From the NCBI GenBank assembly GCA_052379645.1, contig JBQSYU010000009.1: 64,000 bases of DNA; one strand, written 5' to 3'. Shown in pieces: positions 50,187 through 58,886 of the stretch; positions within the stretch are counted from its first letter, which is position 1, and each line of letters begins with the position of its first letter. Source of the stretch: Arthrobacter_H sp030452125. GTDB lineage: Bacteria; Actinomycetota; Actinomycetes; Actinomycetales; Micrococcaceae. Below the pieces are notes generated by a model that saw only the letters and a program-made list of their open reading frames with translations, was not told the origin of the DNA and ran no database searches. The position numbers and the translations under genes were made by a program.

Positions 50187-53100
50187 GTGGCCAGCTCAAA
50201 CCGGGACGGATTCGTCCACCTTCATACGCATACCGAATACTCGATGCTCGACGGCGCCGCGCGCCTGACCGACCTCTTCGAGGAGACCAAGCGCCTGGGC
50301 ATGCCGGCCCTGGCCACGACCGACCACGGCTATCTGTTCGGGGCCTTCGACTTCTGGAACAAGGCGACCAGTGCGGGGGTCAAACCCATCATCGGGGTCG
50401 AGGCCTACGTCACCCCCGGAACCTCCCGCAAGGACAAGACCCGGGTGCGCTGGGGCGAGGCCCATCAGAAGCGGGACGACGTCTCCGGCGGTGGCGCCTA
50501 CACCCATATGACGTTGCTCAGCCGCAACAACGAAGGCATGCGCAACCTCTTCAGGGCCTCGTCGATCGGATCGTTGGACTCGGTGTTCGGCAAGTGGCCG
50601 CGGCTGGACCGCGAACTGCTCGAGCAGTACAGCTCAGGGCTCATCGCCACCACCGGCTGCCCCTCGAGCGAGATCCAGACCCGCCTGCGGTTGGGCCAGT
50701 ACGAGGAGGCCAAGCAGGCCGCCGGTGAATACCAGGACCTCTTCGGCAAGGAGAACTACTACTGCGAGCTGATGGACCACGGGCTGGACATCGAGCGCCG
50801 GGTCACCAAGGATCTGCTGCGGCTGGCCAAGGAACTGAAGCTGCCGCTGGTGGCGACCAACGACCTGCATTACACGCACGAACGCGATGCCAAGGCCCAT
50901 GAGGCCCTGTTGGCCCTGCAGTCGGGCTCCACGCTGCTGGAACCGACCTATGACCAGGGGGGATCACGCTTCGCGTTCTCGGGAACCAGTTTCTACCTGA
51001 AGTCGCCGCAGGAGATGCGCGCGCTCTTCGCCGAGTTCCCCGAGGCCTGCGACAACACCCTGGAGATCGCCGAACGGTGTGAGGTCTCCTTCAACACCGA
51101 CGCGAACTACATGCCCAAGTTCCCCTGCCCGCCGGGGGAGGACGAAACCAGCTGGCTGGTCAAGGAAGTCGAATCCGGCATGCGGTACCGCTACCCCCAA
51201 GGCGTCCCCGAGGCCTCGCGCCGGCAGGCCGACTACGAGCTGGACATCATCACCAAGATGGGCTTCCCCGGCTACTTCCTCGTCGTGGCGGATTTCATCA
51301 ACTGGTCCAAGGACAACGGCATCCGGGTCGGCCCCGGACGTGGTTCCGGCGCCGGCTCCATGGTGGCGTACGCCATGCGCATCACCGACCTGGACCCGCT
51401 GCAGCACGGGTTGATCTTCGAACGCTTCCTCAACCCGGAGCGTGTGTCCATGCCCGACTTCGACGTCGACTTCGATGATCGTCGCCGCGGCGAGGTCATC
51501 AACTACGTGACCGAGAAGTACGGCGACGAGCGCGTGTCGATGATCGTGACCTACGGCTCGATCAAGACCAAGCAGGCCCTGAAGGACTCGGCCCGGGTCA
51601 TGGGCCACCCCTTCAGCATGGGCGAGACGCTGACCAAGGCCCTGCCGCCGGCCGTCATGGCCAAGGACATCCCGCTGGCCGACATCGAGGACAAATCCGC
51701 CCAGCGCTACTCCGAAGCAGCGGATTTCCGCCAGATGCTGGCCGCCGATCCGGAGGCCGCCAAGGTCTTCGAAACGGCGAAGGGCATCGAAGGGCTGAAG
51801 CGCCAGTGGGGCGTCCACGCGGCGGGGGTGATCATGTCCTCGGACCCGATCATCGACGTCGTGCCGATCATGCGCCGTTTCCAGGACGGGCAGGTCATCA
51901 CGCAGTTCGACTACCCCACCTGTGAAACTCTCGGGCTGATCAAGATGGACTTTTTGGGGTTGCGGAACCTGACGATCATTTCCGACGCGATCGAGAACAT
52001 CAAGATCAACCGCGGGATTGACCTGGACCTCGAACAACTCGAGGTGGACGACCGGGCCGCCTACGAACTGCTGGCCCGCGGGGACACCCTGGGGGTCTTC
52101 CAGCTCGACGGCGGACCCATGAGGTCGCTGCTGCGTCTGATGCGCCCCGACAACTTCGAAGACATTTCCGCCGTCATCGCGCTCTATCGTCCGGGCCCGA
52201 TGGGCGCGAACTCGCACAACAACTATGCGCTGCGCAAGAACGGCCTGCAGGAGATCACCCCGATCCACCCCGAACTCGAGGAACCGTTGCAGGAGATCCT
52301 CGACAAGACCTACGGCCTGATCGTGTACCAGGAGCAGGTCATGGCCATCGCGCAGAAGGTCGCCGGGTTCTCGCTGGGCCAGGCGGACATCCTGCGCCGG
52401 GCCATGGGCAAGAAGAAGAAGGCCGAACTGGATAAGCAGTACGCCGGCTTCCACCAGGGCATGCTGGACAGCGGGTTCTCCGAGGCCGCCATCAAGGCCC
52501 TGTGGGAGATCCTGCTGCCCTTCTCCGACTACGCGTTCAACAAGGCCCATTCGGCGGCCTACGGCCTGGTCTCCTACTGGACCGCCTACCTCAAGGCCCA
52601 TTATCCGGCCGAATACATGGCGGCCCTGTTGACCAGCGTCGGCGACGACAAGGACAAATCGGCGCTCTACCTCAACGAATGCCGCCATATGGGCATCACC
52701 GTGTTGCCCCCCGACGTGAATGAATCACAGCTGAACTTCACCCCGGTGGATACCGACATCCGTTTCGGCATGGGAGCCATCCGCAACGTCGGCTCCAACG
52801 TGGTCAACGCGCTGGTGGAGGCACGCCAGGAGAAGGGCGCCTTCGAGACGTTCACCGACTTCCTGCAGAAGGTTCCCGCGGTGGTGTGCAATAAGCGCAC
52901 CATCGAATCGCTGGTGAAGGCGGGCGCCTATGATTCGATGGGCCACCCACGGCGGGCCCTGGCCATGATCCATGAGGAGGCCGTCGACTCGGTCATCGTG
53001 CTCAAACGCAACGAGGCCGCCAACCAGTTCGACCTCTTCAGCGCCCTGGACGATCCGTCCGCCGGCTCCGGGCTGGCCATCGACGTCCCGGATCTGCCCG

Positions 53101-53750
53101 AATGGGAGAAGAAGGACAAGCTTTCCTTCGAACGCGACATGCTCGGGCTCTACGTGTCGGACCACCCCCTGCAGGGCCTGGGCAACCTGTTGGAACAGCA
53201 TGCCGACCTCTCCATCACCCAGGTGCTCTCCGAGGACGGGCCGCGCGACGGGCAGATCGTCACGATTTCCGGGATGATCACCTCGCTGCAACGGCGCATT
53301 GCCAAGAACAGCGGGAACCCGTACGCCCGGTCGGAAATCGAGGACCTCGGCGGCTCCATGGAGGTCATGTTCTTCGGTCAGGCCTACGGGCCGATCGCCA
53401 GCGTGCTGGCCGAGGACCTGATCGTCGTGGTCCGCGGTCGACTGCAACGGCGCGACGACGGGGCGGTGTCCTTGAACGCCCAAGAACTGACCATCCCCGA
53501 GATCAGCGAGGACGGGCTGGCCGGGCCGGTGGTCATTTCGATGCCCAGCCACAAGGCCAACGAGGCGGTGGTCACACAGCTCGGTGAGGTCCTGCGCACC
53601 CACCAGGGCAACACCGAGGTGCGGGTGAAGCTAGCCGGCACCCGCAGCGTGGAACTGATGCGCCTGGGCATCGACTTCCGGGTCAACCCCAACCCCGCAC
53701 TGTTCGGGGACCTCAAGGTGTTGTTGGGCCCCACCTGCCTGGACATCTAG
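50187..53750 (+). CDS. dnaE: DNA polymerase III alpha subunit
   Basis: A 1187-residue replicative polymerase. The PHP domain opens with FVHLHTHTEYSMLDGAARL and keeps metal-binding His/Asp residues, suggesting intrinsic proofreading as in mycobacterial DnaE1. The catalytic aspartates are D426 and D428 in PDFDVDFDD, preceded by GPGRGSGAGSMVAYA. FNKAHSAAYGLVSYWTAYLK and GAIRNVG (helix-hairpin-helix) follow, then a C-terminal OB fold (GMITSLQRRIAKNSGNPYA). Length and signatures fit the essential DnaE1 rather than the ImuA/DnaE2 type. Start GTG 50187 without a Shine-Dalgarno site. Confidence 0.97.
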   Translation: MASSNRDGFVHLHTHTEYSMLDGAARLTDLFEETKRLGMPALATTDHGYLFGAFDFWNKATSAGVKPIIGVEAYVTPGTSRKDKTRVRWGEAHQKRDDVSGGGAYTHMTLLSRNNEGMRNLFRASSIGSLDSVFGKWPRLDRELLEQYSSGLIATTGCPSSEIQTRLRLGQYEEAKQAAGEYQDLFGKENYYCELMDHGLDIERRVTKDLLRLAKELKLPLVATNDLHYTHERDAKAHEALLALQSGSTLLEPTYDQGGSRFAFSGTSFYLKSPQEMRALFAEFPEACDNTLEIAERCEVSFNTDANYMPKFPCPPGEDETSWLVKEVESGMRYRYPQGVPEASRRQADYELDIITKMGFPGYFLVVADFINWSKDNGIRVGPGRGSGAGSMVAYAMRITDLDPLQHGLIFERFLNPERVSMPDFDVDFDDRRRGEVINYVTEKYGDERVSMIVTYGSIKTKQALKDSARVMGHPFSMGETLTKALPPAVMAKDIPLADIEDKSAQRYSEAADFRQMLAADPEAAKVFETAKGIEGLKRQWGVHAAGVIMSSDPIIDVVPIMRRFQDGQVITQFDYPTCETLGLIKMDFLGLRNLTIISDAIENIKINRGIDLDLEQLEVDDRAAYELLARGDTLGVFQLDGGPMRSLLRLMRPDNFEDISAVIALYRPGPMGANSHNNYALRKNGLQEITPIHPELEEPLQEILDKTYGLIVYQEQVMAIAQKVAGFSLGQADILRRAMGKKKKAELDKQYAGFHQGMLDSGFSEAAIKALWEILLPFSDYAFNKAHSAAYGLVSYWTAYLKAHYPAEYMAALLTSVGDDKDKSALYLNECRHMGITVLPPDVNESQLNFTPVDTDIRFGMGAIRNVGSNVVNALVEARQEKGAFETFTDFLQKVPAVVCNKRTIESLVKAGAYDSMGHPRRALAMIHEEAVDSVIVLKRNEAANQFDLFSALDDPSAGSGLAIDVPDLPEWEKKDKLSFERDMLGLYVSDHPLQGLGNLLEQHADLSITQVLSEDGPRDGQIVTISGMITSLQRRIAKNSGNPYARSEIEDLGGSMEVMFFGQAYGPIASVLAEDLIVVVRGRLQRRDDGAVSLNAQELTIPEISEDGLAGPVVISMPSHKANEAVVTQLGEVLRTHQGNTEVRVKLAGTRSVELMRLGIDFRVNPNPALFGDLKVLLGPTCLDI

Positions 53751-53796
53751 CGTCGCCGGTCCGCCGTAGCACTCGGCGGGCCGGGGCCCGAGGCCG

Positions 53797-53802
53797 TAAA
53801 CT
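53797..53802 (+). promoter_or_regulatory. Possible hisD -10 box, leaderless
   Basis: TAAACT ends 6 nt before the GTG of hisD, and there is no Shine-Dalgarno sequence between. Confidence 0.5.
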
Positions 53803-53808
53803 GGTGCG

Positions 53809-55176
53809 GTGACGAATTCAACCCAGACCCCCGGATCCCTCCCCGTCCTGCGGACCATCGACCTGCGGGGGACCGCGCTGGACCATGCGGGCCTGAAGGC
53901 CGCCCTGCCCCGGCCGGAGAACGACTTCGACTCGGCCTCCGACGCCGTCGCGCAGATCATCGCCGAGGTCCGGACCGGAGGCTACGCGACGTTGGCGGAA
54001 CTGGCCCGACGCTTCGACCACGTGGAGCAAAGCAGCACCGTGGTCCCCGCCGAGGCCCGTCGCCGTGCCTTGGACGAACTCGATCCTGCCGTCAGGGACG
54101 CGCTGGAGGAGTCCATCCGCCGGGCCCGCCTGTTTGCCGCCGCCCAGCGCCCGGCCCCCGCCACGGTGGACTTCGGCCAGGGAGCCACCGTGACCCAGCG
54201 CTGGGAACCGGTACGCCGGGTGGGGCTGTACGTCCCCGGCGGGCTGGCCGTCTACCCGAGTTCGGTGGTCATGAATGTCGTCCCGGCACAGGCCGCCGGG
54301 GTGGGGTCCATCGCCCTGGCCTCGCCTCCGCAACAGGAATTCGGCGGGCTGCCCCACCCCACGATCCTCGCGGCCGCGGAACTGCTGGGCATCACCGAGA
54401 TCCATGCCATCGGAGGCGCGCAGGCCATTGCCGCCTTCGCCTACGGGGTCGACGCCGATACCGCGTCCACGCCGACGGAGGGCATCGAGCCCGTCGATGT
54501 CATCACCGGGCCGGGAAACGTCTTCGTGGCCACCGCAAAACGTCTGGTCAAGGGGGTCGTGGGAATCGACGCGGAGGCCGGTCCCACCGAAATCGCGATC
54601 CTGGCCGACGCCGGCGCCACCGCCCGGTACGTGGCCGCCGACCTGATCAGCCAGGCCGAACATGATCCCAACGCGGCGGCGGTGCTGGTCACCGATTCCA
54701 CCGAGCTCGTCGTGGCCGTCCGGCAGGAGCTGGACGGGCAGATCGCCGCAACGAAGCACGTCGAACGGGTGCGGACCGCACTGGCGGGTCGCCAATCGGC
54801 CGTCATCCTGGTCGACGACCTCGCCGCGGGGCTGCGCGTCTGCAACACCTATGCCGCCGAACACCTGGAGATCCTCACCGCCGATGCCGCCGCGGTGGCC
54901 GCACGGGTGACAGCGGCCGGAGCCGTCTTCGTCGGGGAACACAGCCCGGTGAGCCTGGGGGACTACAGCGCCGGCTCCAACCATGTCCTGCCCACCAGCG
55001 GAACCGCTGCCTTTGCCTCGGGGCTGAACGTGCTGACGTTCCTGAAGGCCATCCAGGTCATCGACTACCCCTCTGCGGCGCTGCGTGAGGTCGGTAATCA
55101 TGTCGTGGCGTTGGCCCGGGCCGAGGACCTCCCGGCGCACGGCGACGCGGTCAGCCAGCGCATCGGGGGTGACTAG
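53809..55176 (+). CDS. hisD: Histidinol dehydrogenase
   Basis: A 455-residue zinc enzyme that oxidises histidinol to histidine in two NAD-dependent steps, the end of histidine biosynthesis. Family motifs are VGLYVPGGLAVYPSSVVMN, IGGAQAIAAFAYG, GPGNVFVATAKRLVKG, DAEAGPTEI, SQAEHDPNA and EHLEI and SLGDYSAGSNHVLPT with the zinc/catalytic Glu-His region. Only hisD is present; the rest of a his operon is not in the window (it may lie elsewhere), and the next gene is nrdR, 174 bp on. Confidence 0.96.
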   Translation: MTNSTQTPGSLPVLRTIDLRGTALDHAGLKAALPRPENDFDSASDAVAQIIAEVRTGGYATLAELARRFDHVEQSSTVVPAEARRRALDELDPAVRDALEESIRRARLFAAAQRPAPATVDFGQGATVTQRWEPVRRVGLYVPGGLAVYPSSVVMNVVPAQAAGVGSIALASPPQQEFGGLPHPTILAAAELLGITEIHAIGGAQAIAAFAYGVDADTASTPTEGIEPVDVITGPGNVFVATAKRLVKGVVGIDAEAGPTEIAILADAGATARYVAADLISQAEHDPNAAAVLVTDSTELVVAVRQELDGQIAATKHVERVRTALAGRQSAVILVDDLAAGLRVCNTYAAEHLEILTADAAAVAARVTAAGAVFVGEHSPVSLGDYSAGSNHVLPTSGTAAFASGLNVLTFLKAIQVIDYPSAALREVGNHVVALARAEDLPAHGDAVSQRIGGD

Positions 55177-55350
55177 GGACGACGGCAGCACCGGCCCCGG
55201 GTCCCGGGGCGGGGCCTACACAGGGCGTCCTGGTGGCCTTCGACACGTCGAGGGGCTCCGAACATGACATGATGGTGCTGCCGTGACCATGTCCTTGATC
55301 ACGTAGCCGGGTCCGAAGTCCGGCCCATGACCCCAGGAAAGGTGGAGTGG

Positions 55351-55842
55351 ATGCGTTGCCCATTTTGCAGGAACTCCGACTCCCGGGTCGTTGACAGCCG
55401 GCTGACCGAAGACGGTTCGTCCATCCGCCGGCGTCGTCTCTGCAGCTCTTGCGAACGACGGTTCACGACCTTGGAAACGACGAGCCTGAATGTCGTCAAG
55501 CGATCCGGCGTCGCCGAACCCTTCGATCGCGCCAAAGTCATCTCCGGGGTGGGCAAGGCGTGCCAGGGCCGGCCGGTCACCGATGACGACCTGGCGCTGC
55601 TTGCCCAGGAAGTCGAAGAAAGCGTCAGGGCCTCGGGCGCCGCGGAGATCAACGCCAACGAGGTCGGATTGGCGATCCTGGGCCCGCTACAGAAGCTGGA
55701 CCAGGTCGCCTACCTGCGGTTCGCCAGCGTCTACCAGGGCTTCGAGTCGCTCGAGGATTTCGAAAGCGCGATCGCCAAGCTGCGCAGTGAAGGCCAGCCG
55801 CGCCCCGACGCCGCCCATCAGCGTCCCCTGACCGCCGAATAA
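55351..55842 (+). CDS. nrdR: Transcriptional repressor NrdR
   Basis: A 163-residue repressor of ribonucleotide reductase genes. The N-terminal zinc ribbon has CPFC (Cys3, Cys6) and CSSC (Cys31, Cys34), and the ATP-cone domain runs from about 45 to 135 (VVKRSGVAEPFDRAKVISGV...VAYLRFASVYQGF). It senses ATP/dATP and binds NrdR boxes. ATG 55351 is chosen because the family starts MRCPFC; AGGAAAGG lies 8 nt upstream. An in-frame ATG at 55327 would add 8 residues. No NrdR box or nrd gene is found in the window. Confidence 0.95.
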   Translation: MRCPFCRNSDSRVVDSRLTEDGSSIRRRRLCSSCERRFTTLETTSLNVVKRSGVAEPFDRAKVISGVGKACQGRPVTDDDLALLAQEVEESVRASGAAEINANEVGLAILGPLQKLDQVAYLRFASVYQGFESLEDFESAIAKLRSEGQPRPDAAHQRPLTAE

Positions 55843-55890
55843 GGAACCGCAGGGTCCCGGACCCGACGGCTTCCCGCCGCCGCATCCGGC

Positions 55891-55906
55891 CCTGCCGGCC
55901 GGCAGG
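55891..55906. terminator. Palindrome between convergent nrdR and ppgK
   Basis: CCTGCCGGCCGGCAGG is a perfect 16-bp palindrome touching the ppgK stop codon and 49 bp after nrdR. As RNA it could fold with a GGCC loop; no T-tract follows on either side, so a terminator role is tentative. Confidence 0.35.
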
Positions 55907-56713
55907 CTAGTCGTGGAGGCCGTGGTGGATGGCCGACTGCAGTGCACCACCGACAATGCCGGCATTGTTCTTCAGATGTGCCGGTTCGATCGGGGTGCGG
56001 AGCTTGAGCTGGGGCAGGAAGTCCTCCGAACGCTTGGAGATCCCGCCGCCCACCACGAAGAGCCGCGGGGAAAAGAGGAACTCCACGTGGGAGAAGTAGC
56101 GCTGAAGCCGCACCGCGTAGTCCTCCCAGGACAAGCCATCGCGTTCGCGGGCCGAGGCGGAGGCCTGGGTTTCGGCGTCGTACCCGTCGATTTCCAGGTG
56201 CCCGAGTTCCAGGTTCGGGACCAGGACGCCGTTGTGGACCAGCCCCGATCCGATGCCGGTGCCGAGCGTGATGAGCATGACGGAGCCCTTGACCCCGGCC
56301 CCGGCCCCGTACCTGGCTTCGGCCAGTCCCGCGGCGTCGGCGTCGTTCATGACCTGGACGGGGCGTTGGAGCACGTCGGTGAAGAGCGTGTCGACATCCG
56401 TGTCGATCCAGGATTTGTCGACGTTGGCTGCCGAGAGCGCCACGCCTTCGTGGATGATCGCCGGGAAGGTGATGCCCACCGGGGCGTCTGTGGCCGGGGC
56501 CTTGTCCCGGGTGCCGAGTTCCTCGAGGATCTGCCGGACGACCTCGGCCACGGCCTGCGGGGTGGAGGGGGTCGGGGTATCGATGCGGTACCGCGAGCCG
56601 AGCAGCTTGCCCTTCTTCAGGTCGACGATGCCGCCTTTGATCCCTGTGCCGCCGATATCCACGCCGATGGCAGTGGAAACCGTGTTCTTCTTGCTTTTCT
56701 CGTCCTTCGACAT
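55907..56713 (-). CDS. ppgK: Polyphosphate glucokinase
   Basis: A 268-residue ROK/ASKHA-fold kinase that phosphorylates glucose using inorganic polyphosphate or ATP, an actinobacterial hallmark. Phosphate-1 loop GVDIGGTGIKGGIVD is at about 16-30, phosphate-2 ITLGTGIGSGL follows, with NDADAAGLAEARYG and LGHLEIDG for glucose binding. ATG 56713 has GAGGAG 5 nt upstream; longer in-frame extension would enter map. Transcribed leftward after map with a 32-bp gap, probably cotranscribed. Confidence 0.95.
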   Translation of the reverse strand: MSKDEKSKKNTVSTAIGVDIGGTGIKGGIVDLKKGKLLGSRYRIDTPTPSTPQAVAEVVRQILEELGTRDKAPATDAPVGITFPAIIHEGVALSAANVDKSWIDTDVDTLFTDVLQRPVQVMNDADAAGLAEARYGAGAGVKGSVMLITLGTGIGSGLVHNGVLVPNLELGHLEIDGYDAETQASASARERDGLSWEDYAVRLQRYFSHVEFLFSPRLFVVGGGISKRSEDFLPQLKLRTPIEPAHLKNNAGIVGGALQSAIHHGLHD

Positions 56714-56745
56714 GGTGCTCCTCAGCGGGGGATGGGAGGGCCGGG

Positions 56746-57621
56746 TCAGGCCACGGTCAGGATTTCGGCGCCCTGGTCGGTGACCAGGAGGGTGTGCTCG
56801 AACTGGGCGGTGCGTTTGCGGTCGCGCGTCACGGCCGTCCAGCCGTCGTCCCACATGTCCCAGTCGACCTTCCCGAGCGTGAGCATCGGTTCGATGGTGA
56901 AGACCATCCCGGATTCGATGAGTCGTGAGTAGGCAGGCGCTGCGTCGTAGTGCGGGATGATCAGACCGGTGTGGAAGGCCTCGCCGACGCCGTGGCCGGT
57001 GAAATCGCGGACGACGCCGTAGCCGAAGCGCTTCGCGTAGGCGGAAATCGTCCGGCCGATGACATTGATCTCGCGTCCTGGCATGACGGCCTTGATCGCC
57101 CGACGCAGGGACTCCTCGGTCCGTTCGACCAGCAGACGGGAATCCTCGTCGACGTCCCCGGCCAGGAAGGTGGCGTTCGTGTCGCCATGGACGCCGTTGA
57201 TGTAGGCGGTGATGTCGATGTTCACGATGTCCCCGTCCTGCACCACGGTGGTGTCGGGGATGCCGTGGCAGATGACTTCGTTGATCGAGGAGCACAGGGA
57301 CTTGCTGAAGCCGCGGTAGCCCAACGTGGAGGGGTAGGCCCCGTGGCTGATCAGGTAGTCGTGGCCGACCCGGTCCAGCTCGTCGGTGGTGACGCCGGGG
57401 ACGACGGCCTGCCCGACCAGTTGCAGGGCCTCCGCCGCGATCTTCGAGGCGTGGCGGATCCGTTCAACGGTCTCGGGGGACTTCACCTCGGAACCCTCGA
57501 ATTTCGCCGGGGCCGGCTTGCCGACATATTCGGGACGGGTGATCGAGGCCGGAACATGACGCTGCGGCGTCGGGGTTCCGGGGACGAGGTTTCCAAGGGG
57601 GGCTGTGGACGTACGTGGCAT
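56746..57621 (-). CDS. map: Methionine aminopeptidase, type I with N-terminal extension
   Basis: A 291-residue dinuclear metallopeptidase that removes the initiator Met. Metal ligands lie in NIDITAYINGVHGDTNATF (two Asp), GHGVGEAFH (His), FTIEPML (Glu) and FEHTLLVT (Glu). About 40 residues precede the catalytic domain, with Pro-rich PxxP stretches, like the MetAP1c form of mycobacteria. Start at 57621 (MPRTSTAP) follows an ATAGGATC sequence that may act as either a weak ribosome-binding site or a -10 box. Confidence 0.95.
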   Translation of the reverse strand: MPRTSTAPLGNLVPGTPTPQRHVPASITRPEYVGKPAPAKFEGSEVKSPETVERIRHASKIAAEALQLVGQAVVPGVTTDELDRVGHDYLISHGAYPSTLGYRGFSKSLCSSINEVICHGIPDTTVVQDGDIVNIDITAYINGVHGDTNATFLAGDVDEDSRLLVERTEESLRRAIKAVMPGREINVIGRTISAYAKRFGYGVVRDFTGHGVGEAFHTGLIIPHYDAAPAYSRLIESGMVFTIEPMLTLGKVDWDMWDDGWTAVTRDRKRTAQFEHTLLVTDQGAEILTVA

Positions 57622-57628
57622 GTTCTTG

Positions 57629-57634
57629 ATCCTA
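57629..57634 (-). promoter_or_regulatory. Possible map -10 box, leaderless
   Basis: Read leftward, TAGGAT ends 7 nt before the map ATG, matching the spacing seen at panB, hisD and dnaE. Confidence 0.4.
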
Positions 57635-57718
57635 TCGCCATCTTCGCCGCCCGGAGTATGGTGGGCTCCCCAGCTGAGCCCGACCCTGCGTCGGGGAACC
57701 GAAAGAAAGAGGTACGGC

Positions 57719-57904
57719 ATGAGCGATGGCAGTGGAACCCCGGGCGGCAACTTCTGGTTCAACGTCAACACCAAGCAGGTCGAATCAGGCCCGCAGTCGG
57801 ACTGGTCGCAACTCCTGGGCCCGTACGACACCCGCGAGGAGGCCCAGGGCGCGCTGTCCCAGGTGGCCCGGAACAACGAGGCCTGGGACGACGACGAGGA
57901 CTAG
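57719..57904 (+). CDS. Small SPOR-domain-like protein
   Basis: A 61-residue soluble protein, FWFNVNTKQVESGPQSDW...LLGPYDTREEAQGALSQVAR and an acidic end DDDED. It is the short protein annotated as SPOR-domain in many actinobacteria and always beside map and panB. It lacks a signal peptide or membrane helix, so true peptidoglycan binding is doubtful. AGAGG lies 6 nt before the ATG. It diverges from map and converges with panB, sharing no overlap (stop at 57904, panB end at 57905). Confidence 0.85.
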   Translation: MSDGSGTPGGNFWFNVNTKQVESGPQSDWSQLLGPYDTREEAQGALSQVARNNEAWDDDED

Positions 57905-58759
57905 CTAGAAGCCGTGTTCCTCGGCGGGGAAGGTCCCCTCGACGACGTCCCGGTGGTAGGCGGCGGCCGCATCGCCCATGACCTGGCGCAGATCGGCATA
58001 TTTCTTCACGAAGCGCGGCAGCTTGCCCGGGTTCAGGCCCAGCATGTCCTGCCAGACCAGGACCTGGCCGGTGGTCCCGGCCCCGGCCCCGATGCCGATC
58101 GTGGGCACCGACACGGCCGCGTCGACGGTCGCTGCGACGTCGGCGGGGACCATCTCCATCAGGACGCAGAACGCCCCGGCTTCCTGGAGTGCGGTGGCAT
58201 CGTCGATGAGCTGCTGGGCGGCATCACCGCGCCCCTGGACCTTATAGCCGCCGAGGGCGTGTTCGGCCTGCGGGGTGAACCCGATATGGGCCATGACCGG
58301 GATGCCGGCGTCGACCACCGCACGGACGTGTTCGGCCCGGCGGGCGGTGCCCTCCATCTTCACTGCATGGATGCCCGTTTCCTTCATCAGCCGGACCGAC
58401 GATTCGACGGCGAGCTGCGGGGAGGCCTCGAAGCTGCCGAAGGGTAGATCGCAGACGACCAGGCTGCGCCGGGCCCCGGCGGTCACGGAGCGGGCGAAGA
58501 CGGTCATCTCGTCCAAGGTGATGGGCAGGGTGGTCGAATAGCCCATGACGTTGTTCGCCGCGGAGTCACCCACGAGCAGCACCTCGATGCCCGACTCGTC
58601 GAAGATCGATGCGGCGTACTGGTCGTAGGCGGTCAGCATGGCGAAGCGGCGGCCTTCGGCCTTGGCGCGGGCCAGGTGGCCGATGCGGACCCTGCCGCCG
58701 GCCGGGGGCGGGGTAGTGGACTGACCGGAGTCGTAGGGGGAGGGTTGTTCGTGCGACAT
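57905..58759 (-). CDS. panB: 3-methyl-2-oxobutanoate hydroxymethyltransferase
   Basis: A 284-residue TIM-barrel enzyme, first committed step of pantothenate synthesis: transfers a hydroxymethyl group from methylene-tetrahydrofolate to 2-oxoisovalerate, giving ketopantoate. Motifs are AMLTAYDQYAASIFDESGIE, VGDSAANNVMGYSTT with the Mg ligand Asp, KMEG, MAHIGFTPQ, LMEMVP and GIGAGAGTTGQVLVWQDMLG. Start at 58759 (MSHEQPSP) is preferred to 58768; a TATCGT box sits 7 nt upstream and no Shine-Dalgarno site exists. N-terminal ~25 residues are Pro/Ser-rich. Confidence 0.95.
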   Translation of the reverse strand: MSHEQPSPYDSGQSTTPPPAGGRVRIGHLARAKAEGRRFAMLTAYDQYAASIFDESGIEVLLVGDSAANNVMGYSTTLPITLDEMTVFARSVTAGARRSLVVCDLPFGSFEASPQLAVESSVRLMKETGIHAVKMEGTARRAEHVRAVVDAGIPVMAHIGFTPQAEHALGGYKVQGRGDAAQQLIDDATALQEAGAFCVLMEMVPADVAATVDAAVSVPTIGIGAGAGTTGQVLVWQDMLGLNPGKLPRFVKKYADLRQVMGDAAAAYHRDVVEGTFPAEEHGF

Positions 58760-58766
58760 GTCCATC

Positions 58767-58772
58767 ACGATA
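58767..58772 (-). promoter_or_regulatory. Possible panB -10 box, leaderless
   Basis: TATCGT on the minus strand ends 7 nt before the ATG at 58759. If right, the upstream ATG at 58768 would not be on the mRNA. Confidence 0.45.
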
Positions 58773-58886
58773 CGTCACCGGTGGGCCGGGACACTGGGAC
58801 GTACACGGATTCCGAGTAGTGTTGAGCGCGGTGGAACGGCCCGGAACCACCGCAGCATTCGCCGGATCAGACGAGGAGCGACGCAT

